Positions 1 to 8,189 of a stretch of 64,000 nt of DNA are shown piece after piece; position 1 is the first letter of the stretch; every line of letters begins with the position of its first letter. The notes below the pieces were generated by a model that searched no databases, was not told the origin of the DNA, and was given only the letters and a program-made list of their open reading frames with translations. The translations under genes were made by a program, and so were the position numbers. Origin of the DNA: Clostridium rhizosphaerae (GTDB lineage Bacteria > Bacillota > Clostridia > Clostridiales > Clostridiaceae); NCBI RefSeq assembly GCF_016765585.1, contig NZ_JAESWC010000001.1, positions 594,423 to 658,422 on the forward strand, in the 5' to 3' direction.

Positions 1-27
1 CCACTTCATGCAAATTAAATCACCTCA
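1..27 (-). other. Possible start of a gene running off the left edge
   Basis: On the minus strand a purine-rich GAGGTG lies at about 22-27. It is followed by a TTG near 14 and an ATG at 9, either of which could start a gene that continues beyond the left edge. Only a few codons are visible, so no product can be named. It would follow the oxidoreductase gene in the same direction. Confidence 0.25.
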
Positions 28-37
28 CTTATCAAAG

Positions 38-63
38 AACGGGAGAACTTCTGCTCCCCCGTA
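38..63 (-). terminator. Weak hairpin after the oxidoreductase gene
   Basis: An ACGGG(GG)AG / CTCCCGT hairpin with an 8-base loop lies just past the stop of the 75-2744 gene. The T-run on the minus strand is short, so this may be a weak terminator or only an intercistronic hairpin. Confidence 0.35.
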
Positions 64-74
64 TTGCTTAATCA

Positions 75-2744
75 TTACTTTACAAAAAGTCTCTTTACAT
101 TTTTCATCGCAATTCTTCCTTGACGTTTAATAACGTGTTTTATAACTATAGGTTTCATATGGTCGATATCTGTACCAGCTGCATCATATTTTCTAACCAA
201 TGAAATTGCATCAAATTTACATTTAGTAGTACAAACTCCGCAGCCTACACATTGGTATTGATCCACAACTGTAGCACCACAACCAAGGCAACGCTGAGTT
301 TCCTTCTTAACTTGTTCTTCAGTAAATGTAACACGCGTATCCTTAAATGTTTCTTTTGATGTATTTCCTTCTACATGAAGCGCTCTTTGTCTAGGTAAGC
401 GATCATATCCAGCCAGACTTAAGTTTTCTTTATCAAGAGCATGGTATTCTCTTTCTCTTACTAATGTCAAACTGTCTCCATGAACATATCGATGAATTGA
501 AATATACCCTTGCTTTCCAAGTGCAATTGCATCGATAGCAAACTTTGGTCCAGTTAAAGCATCTCCACCTGCAAATACATCTTCTTCGCCTGTTTGATAA
601 GTTAATGGGTCAGCTTTTATTGTCTTATTTGGATTTAATTCAATCTTTGAGCCTTCTAATAATTTACCCCAATCTATTCCTTGACCAACTGATATGAGTA
701 CATGGCTCGCTTTTACTATCTTTGTTTCATTTTCATCGAATTTAGGACTAAATCTCTTATTTTCATCAAAAACAGAAATACACTTTTTAAATTCTACTCC
801 TACAACATGACCATCTTCTACTATAATTCTCTTCGGGCCCCATGAATTGTTTATAACAATTCCTTCTGCCTCTGCTTCTTCAATTTCCTCATCAAGGGCA
901 GGCATTTCTTCTCTACTTTCTAAGCAGAACATATCTACTGCTGAAGCGCCTATTCTCTCAGCAGTTCTAGCAACATCTATTGCAACATTTCCTCCACCAA
1001 TAACAACTGCTGGTCCTTCTAATTTCAAGTTTTCACCTAGGTTTACCCTGCGCAAGAATTCTACACCTGTTATTACACCTTCAGAATTTTCACCTTCAAG
1101 TCCTAGTCCTCTACCAGCTTGAGCGCCTATTGCTATATAGAACGCATTATAACCCTGCTCTCTAAGTTTAGGAATTGTTACATCCTTGCCAACCTCGACT
1201 CCTGTTTTAAATTCTACTCCTAATTCTTTAAGTACATCTATTTCTGACTCTACTACGTCTTTTTCAAGCCTAAAAGAAGGAATCCCAAGTGTTAACATAC
1301 CTCCAAGCCTCTTTTGCTTTTCAAATACTGTTACCTCATAACCATCAACAGCTAAGAAATAAGCACAAGAAAGTCCTGCAGGGCCAGCACCAATTACAGC
1401 AATCTTACCTGATCTTTTTACCATCTTTTCTGGCACATAGCGATGCTTAGCTTTCATATCTTGATCAGCAATAAATTTTTTAACTTCATCAACAGCTAAT
1501 GGTTCATCCATATCTCCTCTTGTGCAGGCATCTTCACACTTTCTTGGACATATACGACCACAAATTGCTGGTAATGGATTTTCTTTCTTTATAAGCTCCA
1601 GTGCCTCTCTATATCTTCCTTGAGAAGCCAGCTTTATATATCCTTGAACTGCTATATGAGCAGGACATTCAGATTTGCAAGGACTTGTTCCACTCTCGTC
1701 TACAACCTTACGGTGACGATAGTCAAAGTTCCATTTATCTTTTCCCCATTTAGTATCATATGGAGTGTCTTTCTCTTTAGGAGTTTCAACAGGTTTCTTT
1801 GAACATAATTTTTGCCCCAATGTTAACGCATTTGATGGACAATTCTCAACACACTCTCCGCAAGCAACACATTTATCTTTATCCACTTGTGAAACATAAT
1901 TTGATCTAGACCAATCAGGATTTCTATAAAGATTTGCATTTCTTAGTCCAAAACAGGAACATCCACAGCAGTTACAGATAGCAAGAGCATTTCCTGGTCC
2001 AGATAAATTAGGTATTTGATGCATAAGTCCTTCTTTTTCAGCCTGAATACAAATCTCTCTTGCTTCTTCCCTTGTAACTTGTCTGCCTTTTCCTGTACGA
2101 ATATAGTATTCAGCGGCTGATCCAAGTCTAAGACATATATCCTCAACTCTATGTCCACAGCCCTCTCCGATAATTCTCATTGATGCACGGCATGCACAAT
2201 CTGTAACAGCAAAAAGATCATGTTTATTAAGGAGGTATTCTATTTCCTCATAGGAAGCCTTTCTTGTATCTCCGTCAATAGCAGCTTGAACAGGAATAAC
2301 TCTCATTACACCTAGTCCAATTGGAATGTTTCCTGCCATTAATGCGCCTAATTTTCTTGTATATTCTTCAAAGCACTCACCAATTACAGGATACTTTTCT
2401 AAATTAGCCTTATTATCAACCATATATTCCATAACACCAGGAACATAAAGTTCAAGACAATATTTGATGACCCCATGCTCTTTTTCTGATTTTATAACTC
2501 CATCGTCTGCCATCTGATCTAAGATTCTTACTACTTCTTCAACCGATTTGCCACAGCGTTTTGCAACTACATCTGCACTTTCTAGTTTTCGAATTTCGAG
2601 GCAAAGTGCAACTTCAGCCATTTCATCCGTAACAACCGGCTCTAGGATTCTATATTCTGGGTCTGTTGGCTTTACCTTTACTATTCCTCCAGTAATACCG
2701 GCAGCAATTTTATTCGCTAATTCAAGTACTTTTTTCTTAACCAT
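75..2744 (-). CDS. Large iron-sulfur/FAD pyridine-nucleotide oxidoreductase (GltD-like core)
   Basis: An 889-residue cytoplasmic protein. The first ~110 residues look helical with a winged-helix flavour, followed by a Cys-rich segment (DCACR near 182, CNCCGCSC near 258). Next comes a 4Fe-4S ferredoxin motif (CVACGECVENCP, ~293). The middle and C-terminal part resembles the glutamate synthase small subunit / NADPH oxidoreductase family: a Cys-rich lead-in (CGRICPRKCEDAC), an FAD motif IGAGPAGLS (~451) and a second dinucleotide motif IGGGNVAIDVA (~586). A last ferredoxin motif, CVGCGVCTTKC, is near 839. The family passes electrons between NAD(P)H, FAD and iron-sulfur clusters; the partner here is unknown. 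A GGGGGA ribosome-binding site precedes ATG 2744. The gene is last in a run with hypB and a membrane protein, which suggests a common redox role. Confidence 0.85.
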   Translation of the reverse strand: MVKKKVLELANKIAAGITGGIVKVKPTDPEYRILEPVVTDEMAEVALCLEIRKLESADVVAKRCGKSVEEVVRILDQMADDGVIKSEKEHGVIKYCLELYVPGVMEYMVDNKANLEKYPVIGECFEEYTRKLGALMAGNIPIGLGVMRVIPVQAAIDGDTRKASYEEIEYLLNKHDLFAVTDCACRASMRIIGEGCGHRVEDICLRLGSAAEYYIRTGKGRQVTREEAREICIQAEKEGLMHQIPNLSGPGNALAICNCCGCSCFGLRNANLYRNPDWSRSNYVSQVDKDKCVACGECVENCPSNALTLGQKLCSKKPVETPKEKDTPYDTKWGKDKWNFDYRHRKVVDESGTSPCKSECPAHIAVQGYIKLASQGRYREALELIKKENPLPAICGRICPRKCEDACTRGDMDEPLAVDEVKKFIADQDMKAKHRYVPEKMVKRSGKIAVIGAGPAGLSCAYFLAVDGYEVTVFEKQKRLGGMLTLGIPSFRLEKDVVESEIDVLKELGVEFKTGVEVGKDVTIPKLREQGYNAFYIAIGAQAGRGLGLEGENSEGVITGVEFLRRVNLGENLKLEGPAVVIGGGNVAIDVARTAERIGASAVDMFCLESREEMPALDEEIEEAEAEGIVINNSWGPKRIIVEDGHVVGVEFKKCISVFDENKRFSPKFDENETKIVKASHVLISVGQGIDWGKLLEGSKIELNPNKTIKADPLTYQTGEEDVFAGGDALTGPKFAIDAIALGKQGYISIHRYVHGDSLTLVREREYHALDKENLSLAGYDRLPRQRALHVEGNTSKETFKDTRVTFTEEQVKKETQRCLGCGATVVDQYQCVGCGVCTTKCKFDAISLVRKYDAAGTDIDHMKPIVIKHVIKRQGRIAMKNVKRLFVK

Positions 2745-2777
2745 ATTTGTTATCCCCCTACAAAACTTATTAAGGTA

Positions 2778-3449
2778 TTATTGAGCCTTCCATTCTTTAA
2801 CTTCAGTACGTATCCATTCAACCCACTCATCAATTCCCTCACCAGTTTTAGCCGATATAGGAATAACTTTAATATTAGGATTTATTTTTTTTACACGTTC
2901 TTTAAACTTATCAAAATTAAAATCAAAATTAGCTATTGCATCAATCTTATTAATTAATACAACATCTACTATTGAGAATATTAAAGGATACTTTAGAGGT
3001 TTATCGTCTCCCTCCGGTACACTTAAAATCATAGCATTTTTTGATGCTCCGGTATCAAACTCTGCTGGACACACTAAATTGCCTACATTCTCTAATATTA
3101 CTAAGTCAATTCCCGTTGTTCCTAGTCCCATAAGTCCTTGCTTAGTCATATCTGAATCCAAATGACACATACCGCCTGTATGCAGCTGAATTACCTTTGC
3201 ACCGGTTTTAGAAACGGTGTCTGCATCCACATCAGAATCAATATCAGCTTCCATAACTCCAATACTCATTTCATTTTTTAGAGCCTCAATAGTTTTTACT
3301 ATTGTTGTAGTTTTACCTGAGCCCGGTGAGGACATCAGATTAAGTAAGAAGGTTTTATCCCTTTTCAATTCCTCTCTCAATAACTCGGCTTGTCTATCGT
3401 TATCTTCAAAAACACTTTGCTTAATCTCCAGAACTTTAAATTTATCCAT
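2778..3449 (-). CDS. hypB: HypB-type GTPase (nickel/hydrogenase maturation family)
   Basis: A 223-residue SIMIBI-class GTPase. Visible features are the P-loop SSPGSGKTT (~40), the switch region EADIDSDVDADT, the G-domain metal-site Cys-His pair in GGMCHLDSD (~95) and the guanine motif INKIDA. In known systems HypB delivers nickel to NiFe hydrogenase or urease with HypA. The histidine-rich N-terminal stretch of some HypBs is absent. No hypA, other hyp gene or hydrogenase gene is visible in the window, so its client here is open: it could serve the neighbouring oxidoreductase or a distant hydrogenase. It lies 33 bases upstream of the oxidoreductase gene in the same direction. The start at 3449 has a GAGG site just before it. 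Confidence 0.9.
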   Translation of the reverse strand: MDKFKVLEIKQSVFEDNDRQAELLREELKRDKTFLLNLMSSPGSGKTTTIVKTIEALKNEMSIGVMEADIDSDVDADTVSKTGAKVIQLHTGGMCHLDSDMTKQGLMGLGTTGIDLVILENVGNLVCPAEFDTGASKNAMILSVPEGDDKPLKYPLIFSIVDVVLINKIDAIANFDFNFDKFKERVKKINPNIKVIPISAKTGEGIDEWVEWIRTEVKEWKAQ

Positions 3450-3544
3450 ATTATCCTCATCTCCGTTATTATTGTTATATTATATTAAATTGTATCCTTT
3501 AAACATTCTTATTACTTAAATAAACTACAAGCTTCTTATTACAA

Positions 3545-3618
3545 AACTTAACTTATACATGACTCAAAATAATACATATAGAGTATTTTTTGAGCATGTA
3601 TAAGTTACTAGTTAAGTT
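3545..3618 (-). repeat. Long imperfect palindrome between the DUF5692 and hypB genes
   Basis: Arms ACTTATACATG and CATGTATAAGT (11 bp), followed inward by CTCAAAA/TTTTGAG with a one-base bulge, plus outer AACTTA/TAAGTT pairs. It could be an mRNA processing or attenuation hairpin between the two genes, or a small palindromic repeat. It has no strong T-run, so a plain terminator is less likely. Confidence 0.55.
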
Positions 3619-3639
3619 GAAAGCCCTACTTAATTCTTT

Positions 3640-4662
3640 TTAATTTGATATACTATAACCTTTACCTTGGTGTAATGACACTTGATCTGAAAGCGCTTTA
3701 ATTTCTTTATATTCCTTTAAATCTGTATAAAGTTCACCAAGATAAGGATTTCTCTTAGTTTTAACAACCTTATAAATCATATAAACAAGAACTGCTATAT
3801 TTGCTAATAATGATGCTAGACCAAATATAAATAGCGGTACCTTATTATAGGATGAAGCAACTGCAAAGGCTCCTTTATCAATAAATGACGGGAAGGTCTG
3901 AGCAAACATACACCATATAGCCAAAGTTTGCGCGCGATGCTGAAGCCATGCTCCCTTTCCTACTGTAAATGCGCAAAGTGTTGGTGCTAATAATAGTGCA
4001 AAACCGCAGTACCAGGAATGACCTGGAAGACAGTTATAGGTATAAGTGAAATTCCATAAATCATATGCTATAATCCAAAACCATAACATATCAGGCCACA
4101 GCATATCTTTGCTGCCATCTTTATTTGTCTGCTTTTTAATACAAATTCCAAGCCATCCAGTTATAGTTATAATATTTAATATACCTGCAATACCATTCAT
4201 AAAATTCCATGGACCGCCAAGCACATACATAGCTTCATCAGCTAAAGTTCCTCCGCCAGCGTATTGAATACCAACTTGAAAATCACGAGTTACTGCCTCT
4301 AAAATATTTATGGCAAGAATTAATGGTGGAAAGCAAAGTGCCCATTTTTTATCTGACAGCCTCCATACTTTTCCGGTGGACTTATTCTTCCATGTAACAT
4401 GTCTAATACACCAAAAGCCTATACATCCGGCAGTAGAAGAATATACTTTTGCTAAATGGAACCAATCTGTATAAGTTGTATCTCTTAATACAGTAAACCA
4501 TAATATAGACAATACTATAGGTAAAACAACAAAACTAAAAAAGCCAACATACTTCCATCTGCGAGCCACTTCATTAAAGCCAAAGAGTGCTGCGAAAATA
4601 ATTATCCAAACACCCCATACGCTCAATGCTGATGCTCCGCCTGCATAATTGAAAACAAACAT
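3640..4662 (-). CDS. DUF5692-type polytopic membrane protein
   Basis: About 340 residues, mostly hydrophobic, with roughly nine or ten predicted membrane segments and Trp-rich loops (for example WGVWIIIFAALFG, DMLWFWIIAYDLW). I recognise it as the DUF5692 family, which has no assigned function. The start at 4662 is preferred over 4683 because AGGGGGTAT lies just upstream of it. It is transcribed leftward toward hypB and the oxidoreductase, with a TetR regulator upstream on the same strand. The context suggests a membrane component or transporter tied to a redox or metal process, which is inference. Confidence 0.7.
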   Translation of the reverse strand: MFVFNYAGGASALSVWGVWIIIFAALFGFNEVARRWKYVGFFSFVVLPIVLSILWFTVLRDTTYTDWFHLAKVYSSTAGCIGFWCIRHVTWKNKSTGKVWRLSDKKWALCFPPLILAINILEAVTRDFQVGIQYAGGGTLADEAMYVLGGPWNFMNGIAGILNIITITGWLGICIKKQTNKDGSKDMLWPDMLWFWIIAYDLWNFTYTYNCLPGHSWYCGFALLLAPTLCAFTVGKGAWLQHRAQTLAIWCMFAQTFPSFIDKGAFAVASSYNKVPLFIFGLASLLANIAVLVYMIYKVVKTKRNPYLGELYTDLKEYKEIKALSDQVSLHQGKGYSISN

Positions 4663-4741
4663 AATATACCCCCTAAAATACATTTTTAGTTATATATATA
4701 TTGTATAATTTTTATCAAACTTTTTTCAATAGACAGAAAAA

Positions 4742-4768
4742 TGAAAGTGTCTATTTTAGACACTTTCA
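4742..4768. promoter_or_regulatory. Perfect 12-3-12 palindrome, TetR operator or terminator
   Basis: TGAAAGTGTCTA and its exact complement TAGACACTTTCA are separated by TTT. It lies between the tetR stop codon and the start of the DUF5692 gene. On the minus strand a T-rich stretch follows, so it could terminate tetR. Its symmetry and position also fit an operator for the regulator just upstream. Confidence 0.6.
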
Positions 4769-4781
4769 CATAATTTTAAAG

Positions 4782-5357
4782 CTATTCTCTTGTTTCTTCC
4801 TTGATAAAAGCATCTACAGAACGTGGAATACTTCCTGTTATCATAATTAAAAGTTTATTAAGAATATATTCCGGTTCCTCCTCCATTCCTTCACTTACCC
4901 AATCTATTATGAGTCCATTAAATACATGCCTATAAAAATTGACTATAAAATTTTTATCTTTATCGTTTATAGAAGAATTTGTTCTTTTAATACATTCATC
5001 AACCACATCTTCTAACAATATAGTAGAAAGATTTGTAAGATATCTGTTTACTTCAGGCCAGTAAGAAGAATTATATACATGCAGAATCATCTTTGAATTT
5101 TTTTTGAGATAATTCATAGTAGCTAAAAAACCGCCAGTCCAAGTTTGAAAGGTTCTATTTTGTGCAATATCTTTCGATAATTCATCATAAAATACAAATT
5201 TAAATACATCCATAATATCTGTAAAATGATTATAAAAAGTTTGCCTATTTACATCGCAATGCTCACAAATACCCTTGACCGTAATCTTATCTATAGATTT
5301 TTTATTTAATAACTCTTTAAATGAATCAATTATTTCAGTTTTAGCATTGTGCTTCAT
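4782..5357 (-). CDS. TetR/AcrR family transcriptional regulator
   Basis: About 191 residues. The N-terminal helix-turn-helix is clear (KITVKGICEHCDVNRQTFYN), followed by a helical ligand-binding domain of the TetR C-terminal type seen in DhaS-like regulators. The start at 5357 is chosen because GGGAGA lies directly upstream; a longer reading starts at 5372. It precedes the DUF5692-hypB-oxidoreductase genes on the same strand and probably controls them. The ligand is unknown. Confidence 0.85.
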   Translation of the reverse strand: MKHNAKTEIIDSFKELLNKKSIDKITVKGICEHCDVNRQTFYNHFTDIMDVFKFVFYDELSKDIAQNRTFQTWTGGFLATMNYLKKNSKMILHVYNSSYWPEVNRYLTNLSTILLEDVVDECIKRTNSSINDKDKNFIVNFYRHVFNGLIIDWVSEGMEEEPEYILNKLLIMITGSIPRSVDAFIKEETRE

Positions 5358-5513
5358 AAATTTCTCCCTCATTAAAAGCTTGTCTTTATCTCTATTCTTT
5401 TCTAAATTCTACCATAGCACTCATGCATAATTCAAGGCTGCTTATTTTATATAGAAATTATGGCAGCCATATTAAATTACATAAATAAATTATGGAAATT
5501 TAACATAAACTTA

Positions 5514-5541
5514 TTGACAAATAATATAACTGTTATATAAT
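5514..5541 (+). promoter_or_regulatory. Sigma-A type promoter of ahpC
   Basis: TTGACA at 5514-5519 and TATAAT at 5536-5541, separated by 16 bases, give a near-consensus promoter. The transcription start would fall near 5548, about 100 bases before the ahpC start. Confidence 0.75.
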
Positions 5542-5551
5542 AGGTATTAGA

Positions 5552-5566
5552 TAATAATAATTATTA
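5552..5566. promoter_or_regulatory. PerR-like operator
   Basis: TAATAATAATTATTA is a perfect 7-1-7 palindrome that differs from the PerR consensus TTATAATNATTATAA at one base in each half (13 of 15). It lies just downstream of the predicted ahpC transcription start, a position suited to repression relieved by peroxide. The factor is inferred from known ahpCF regulation in Firmicutes. Confidence 0.6.
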
Positions 5567-5649
5567 ATTGGCTTGTATCTGATATACATATTCTAAAAAG
5601 CTAATCGTTATAAAAAATTAAAAAACAAATCTTAGGAGGTAATTTTATT

Positions 5650-6213
5650 ATGTCATTAATCGGAAGTGAAGTAAAACCATTTAAGGCTGAGGCTTATCAA
5701 AACGGAAAGTTTATTGAAGTTACAGAAGCAGATTTCAAAGGTAAGTGGAGTGTAGTTTGCTTTTATCCAGCAGACTTCACATTTGTATGCCCAACTGAAT
5801 TAGAAGATCTACAAAACAACTATGAAGAATTAAAGAAGCTTGGAGTTGAAGTTTACTCTGTTTCAACAGATACTCATTATACTCATAAAGCATGGCACGA
5901 TAGCTCAGAAGCAATAAGCAAAATTACTTATGTTATGATCGGTGATCCTTCACACACACTATCAAGAAATTTTGATGTTTTAATCGAGTCAGAAGGTGCT
6001 GCAGATCGTGGTACATTCATTATCGACCCGGACGGTGTAGTTCAAGCAGTTGAAATCAATGCTGGTGGTATCGGACGTGATGCAAGCATTCTTATAAATA
6101 AGATTAAAGCAGCTCAATATGTTAGAAATAATCCTGGTGAAGTTTGCCCAGCTAAATGGAAAGAAGGCTCAGCTACATTAAAGCCAAGTCTTGACCTTGT
6201 AGGAAAAATTTAA
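5650..6213 (+). CDS. ahpC: Alkyl hydroperoxide reductase subunit C (2-Cys peroxiredoxin)
   Basis: 187 residues, the usual AhpC length. It reduces H2O2 and organic peroxides in the cytoplasm. The peroxidatic Cys is in [13 protein letters not shown] (~47) and the resolving Cys in GEVCPAKW (~166). An AGGAGG site precedes the ATG. It is followed by ahpF after a 215-base spacer with unusual hairpin repeats, and it has a PerR-like box at its promoter. Confidence 0.97.
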   Translation: MSLIGSEVKPFKAEAYQNGKFIEVTEADFKGKWSVVCFYPADFTFVCPTELEDLQNNYEELKKLGVEVYSVSTDTHYTHKAWHDSSEAISKITYVMIGDPSHTLSRNFDVLIESEGAADRGTFIIDPDGVVQAVEINAGGIGRDASILINKIKAAQYVRNNPGEVCPAKWKEGSATLKPSLDLVGKI

Positions 6214-6241
6214 TAGGTTGAATATCTAAACAACTTACAGC

Positions 6242-6299
6242 GGGTAGTTTACGAGTGTTAACAGAAGCTCTAAGCTACCCATTGCTTTAAGTAAAAAAG
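6242..6299 (+). repeat. Hairpin element copy A (ahpC-ahpF spacer)
   Basis: The stem GGGTAGTTT / AAGCTACCC (one G-U pair) encloses an apical loop with GAGTG and CTC that can pair further. It is followed by a CTTT...AAAA region. It matches the large hairpin of copies C and D but lacks the small 9-bp hairpin before it and has no ribosome-binding site after it. Confidence 0.65.
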
Positions 6300-6339
6300 T
6301 GAGTGCTCTAAACTGCTCAGTGTTTCGAATGAAAGGAGG
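6300..6339 (+). repeat. Truncated hairpin element copy B
   Basis: This matches only the 3' half of copy C: GAGTGCTCTAAACTGCTC, then CAGTGTTTCGAATGAAAGGAGG. The 5' arm of the large stem is missing, so it looks like a broken earlier copy. It still carries a strong AGGAGG that is not used by a gene. Confidence 0.6.
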
Positions 6340-6422
6340 TACAAGGTCTAAATGACCTTGTACGGGTAGTTTGCGAGTGGGAATGAGCGCTCTAAACTAC
6401 CCAGTGTTTCGAGTGAAAGGAG
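6340..6422 (+). repeat. Hairpin element copy C, ends in the ahpF ribosome-binding site
   Basis: Hairpin 1 is TACAAGGTC-TAAAT-GACCTTGTA (6340-6362). Hairpin 2 is GGGTAGTTT / AAACTACCC (6364-6402), with inner GAGTG / CGCTC pairing. A small third stem TTTC-GAGT-GAAA (6407-6418) runs straight into AGGAG, the Shine-Dalgarno of ahpF. Copy D before iorB has the same layout with different, still paired, stem sequences. Confidence 0.75.
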
Positions 6423-6428
6423 AAAATT

Positions 6429-7958
6429 ATGCTACTAGATACAGATATAAAACAACAGTTAGCCCAATATCTTCAATTGATGGAGGGTGATATATTAATA
6501 AAACTTAGTGCTGAATCTGATGATATATCTAAGGACATGGTAGCTCTAGTGGATGAAATAGCTGCCATGTCCTCTAAAATAAAAATACAAAACAGTCAAT
6601 TATCCAGAACTCCAAGCTTTAGTGTAAATCGTATTGGTGAAGATACAGGAGTAACCTTTGCTGGAATACCTTTAGGTCACGAGTTCACTTCCTTGGTATT
6701 AGCTCTATTGCAGGTAAGCGGAAGAGCCCCAAAGGTTGAACAAAAGCTAATTGACCAAATAAAGAATATTAAAGGTGAATATCATTTTGAATCTTATATA
6801 AGCCTAAGCTGCCATAACTGTCCTGAAGTTGTTCAGTCGCTTAACTTAATGAGTATTCTTAATCCTGGTATTACTCATACAATGATTGACGGTGCAGCAT
6901 TTAAAGAAGAAGTTGAAAGCAAAAATATTATGGCAGTGCCTACAGTTTATTTAAATGGAGAATTTTTTGCCAGCGGTCGTATGACTTTGGAAGAAATTCT
7001 TACAAAGCTGGGGAGCTCAGCAGATATATCAGAGTTTAACGATAAAGAACCTTTTGATGTGCTTGTTATTGGAGGCGGCCCAGCTGGATCAAGTGCAGCT
7101 GTCTACGCAGCACGTAAGGGTATTCGAACAGGAATAGTTGCGGAACGTTTTGGTGGCCAGGTAATGGATACTATGGGTATAGAAAACTTTATCAGCGTAA
7201 AATATACTGAAGGTCCTAAGCTTGCAGCTAGTCTTGAAGAGCATGTTAGAAATTATAATGTTGATATTATGAGTTCTCAGCGTGTAAAACGCTTAGAGAA
7301 AAAAGATTTAATTGAAGTTGAACTTGAAAATGGAGCTATTTTAAAGAGTAAAACTGTAATACTTTCAACAGGTGCTCGCTGGAGAAATGTAGGTGTACCC
7401 GGTGAAGCTGAATTAAAAACTAAAGGTGTAGCTTACTGTCCTCACTGCGATGGTCCTTTATTTAAAGGAAAAGATGTGGCTGTTATTGGAGGCGGCAATT
7501 CCGGAATCGAGGCAGCTATTGATCTTGCAGGTATTGTAAAGCATGTAACTGTTCTTGAATTTATGCCTGAGCTTAAGGCTGACGCAGTACTTCAAAAACG
7601 TCTTTACAGCCTTCCTAACGTAACTGTATTGAAAAATGTTCAAACAAAAGAGATTACAGGTACTGATAAAGTAAATGGGATTTCCTATATTGATCGTAGT
7701 AACGGTGAAGTTAAGCATATTGAACTTCAGGGTGTATTCGTTCAAATAGGACTTGTACCAAATACAGAATGGCTGGAAGACACTATTGAGCGTAACCGCA
7801 TGGGTGAGATCATAGTAGATAACCGCGGTGCTACAAATATACCTGGAGTATTTGCTGCAGGAGACTGTACAAATAGCCCATTTAAACAAATTATCATCTC
7901 TATGGGTTCAGGTGCTAGTGCAGCCTTAGGTGCATTTGATTATTTAATAAGAAATTAA
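6429..7958 (+). CDS. ahpF: Alkyl hydroperoxide reductase subunit F (NADH/FAD disulfide reductase)
   Basis: 509 residues, typical of AhpF. It moves electrons from NADH through FAD and two Cys pairs to AhpC. The N-terminal glutaredoxin-like half carries the redox pair CHNCP (~129). FAD motif [12 protein letters not shown] is near 217, the thioredoxin-reductase type pair CPHCDGP near 340, and NAD motif [12 protein letters not shown] near 355. The C-terminal FAD-binding GVFAAGDC is present. Start ATG 6429 follows the AGGAG at the end of hairpin copy C. It forms an operon with ahpC. Confidence 0.97.
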   Translation: MLLDTDIKQQLAQYLQLMEGDILIKLSAESDDISKDMVALVDEIAAMSSKIKIQNSQLSRTPSFSVNRIGEDTGVTFAGIPLGHEFTSLVLALLQVSGRAPKVEQKLIDQIKNIKGEYHFESYISLSCHNCPEVVQSLNLMSILNPGITHTMIDGAAFKEEVESKNIMAVPTVYLNGEFFASGRMTLEEILTKLGSSADISEFNDKEPFDVLVIGGGPAGSSAAVYAARKGIRTGIVAERFGGQVMDTMGIENFISVKYTEGPKLAASLEEHVRNYNVDIMSSQRVKRLEKKDLIEVELENGAILKSKTVILSTGARWRNVGVPGEAELKTKGVAYCPHCDGPLFKGKDVAVIGGGNSGIEAAIDLAGIVKHVTVLEFMPELKADAVLQKRLYSLPNVTVLKNVQTKEITGTDKVNGISYIDRSNGEVKHIELQGVFVQIGLVPNTEWLEDTIERNRMGEIIVDNRGATNIPGVFAAGDCTNSPFKQIIISMGSGASAALGAFDYLIRN

Positions 7959-7961
7959 TTT

Positions 7962-8006
7962 AAAAAATCCGCTGAAATATCCGAATGATATTTCAGCGGA
8001 TTTTTT
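7962..8006 (+). terminator. Strong rho-independent terminator after ahpF
   Basis: AAAAAATCCGCTGAAATAT pairs with ATATTTCAGCGGATTTTTT around a short loop and is followed by more T. It closes the ahpCF transcript. Confidence 0.9.
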
Positions 8007-8128
8007 ATTGTCTATTATAATATTTCTCTTTTATGTCTTTATCTCTTATAAATATGTTCATTTTTATATTGCCAGTCTTAAGTTCACTCAATAAAGTCTT
8101 TAATTAATATAAAAAAAATAATATACTT

Positions 8129-8147
8129 AATAATGATAATTATTGAT
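8129..8147. promoter_or_regulatory. Fur/PerR-like box before the DUF4317 gene
   Basis: AATAATGATAATTATTGAT matches the 19-base Fur-type consensus at about 14 positions and resembles the ahpC operator region. It lies 43 bases before the gene start. Such AT-rich matches can arise by chance in this genome. Confidence 0.35.
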
Positions 8148-8189
8148 TAATATCTGCAAATACAAACAATTAAGTTGAGGAGTTTATAT

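Noticed and set aside
6340..6362. Reading hairpin 1 of the element as a terminator of ahpC
   Set aside because: It has no T-run, and the same position and loop occur before iorB. It is part of the repeated element.
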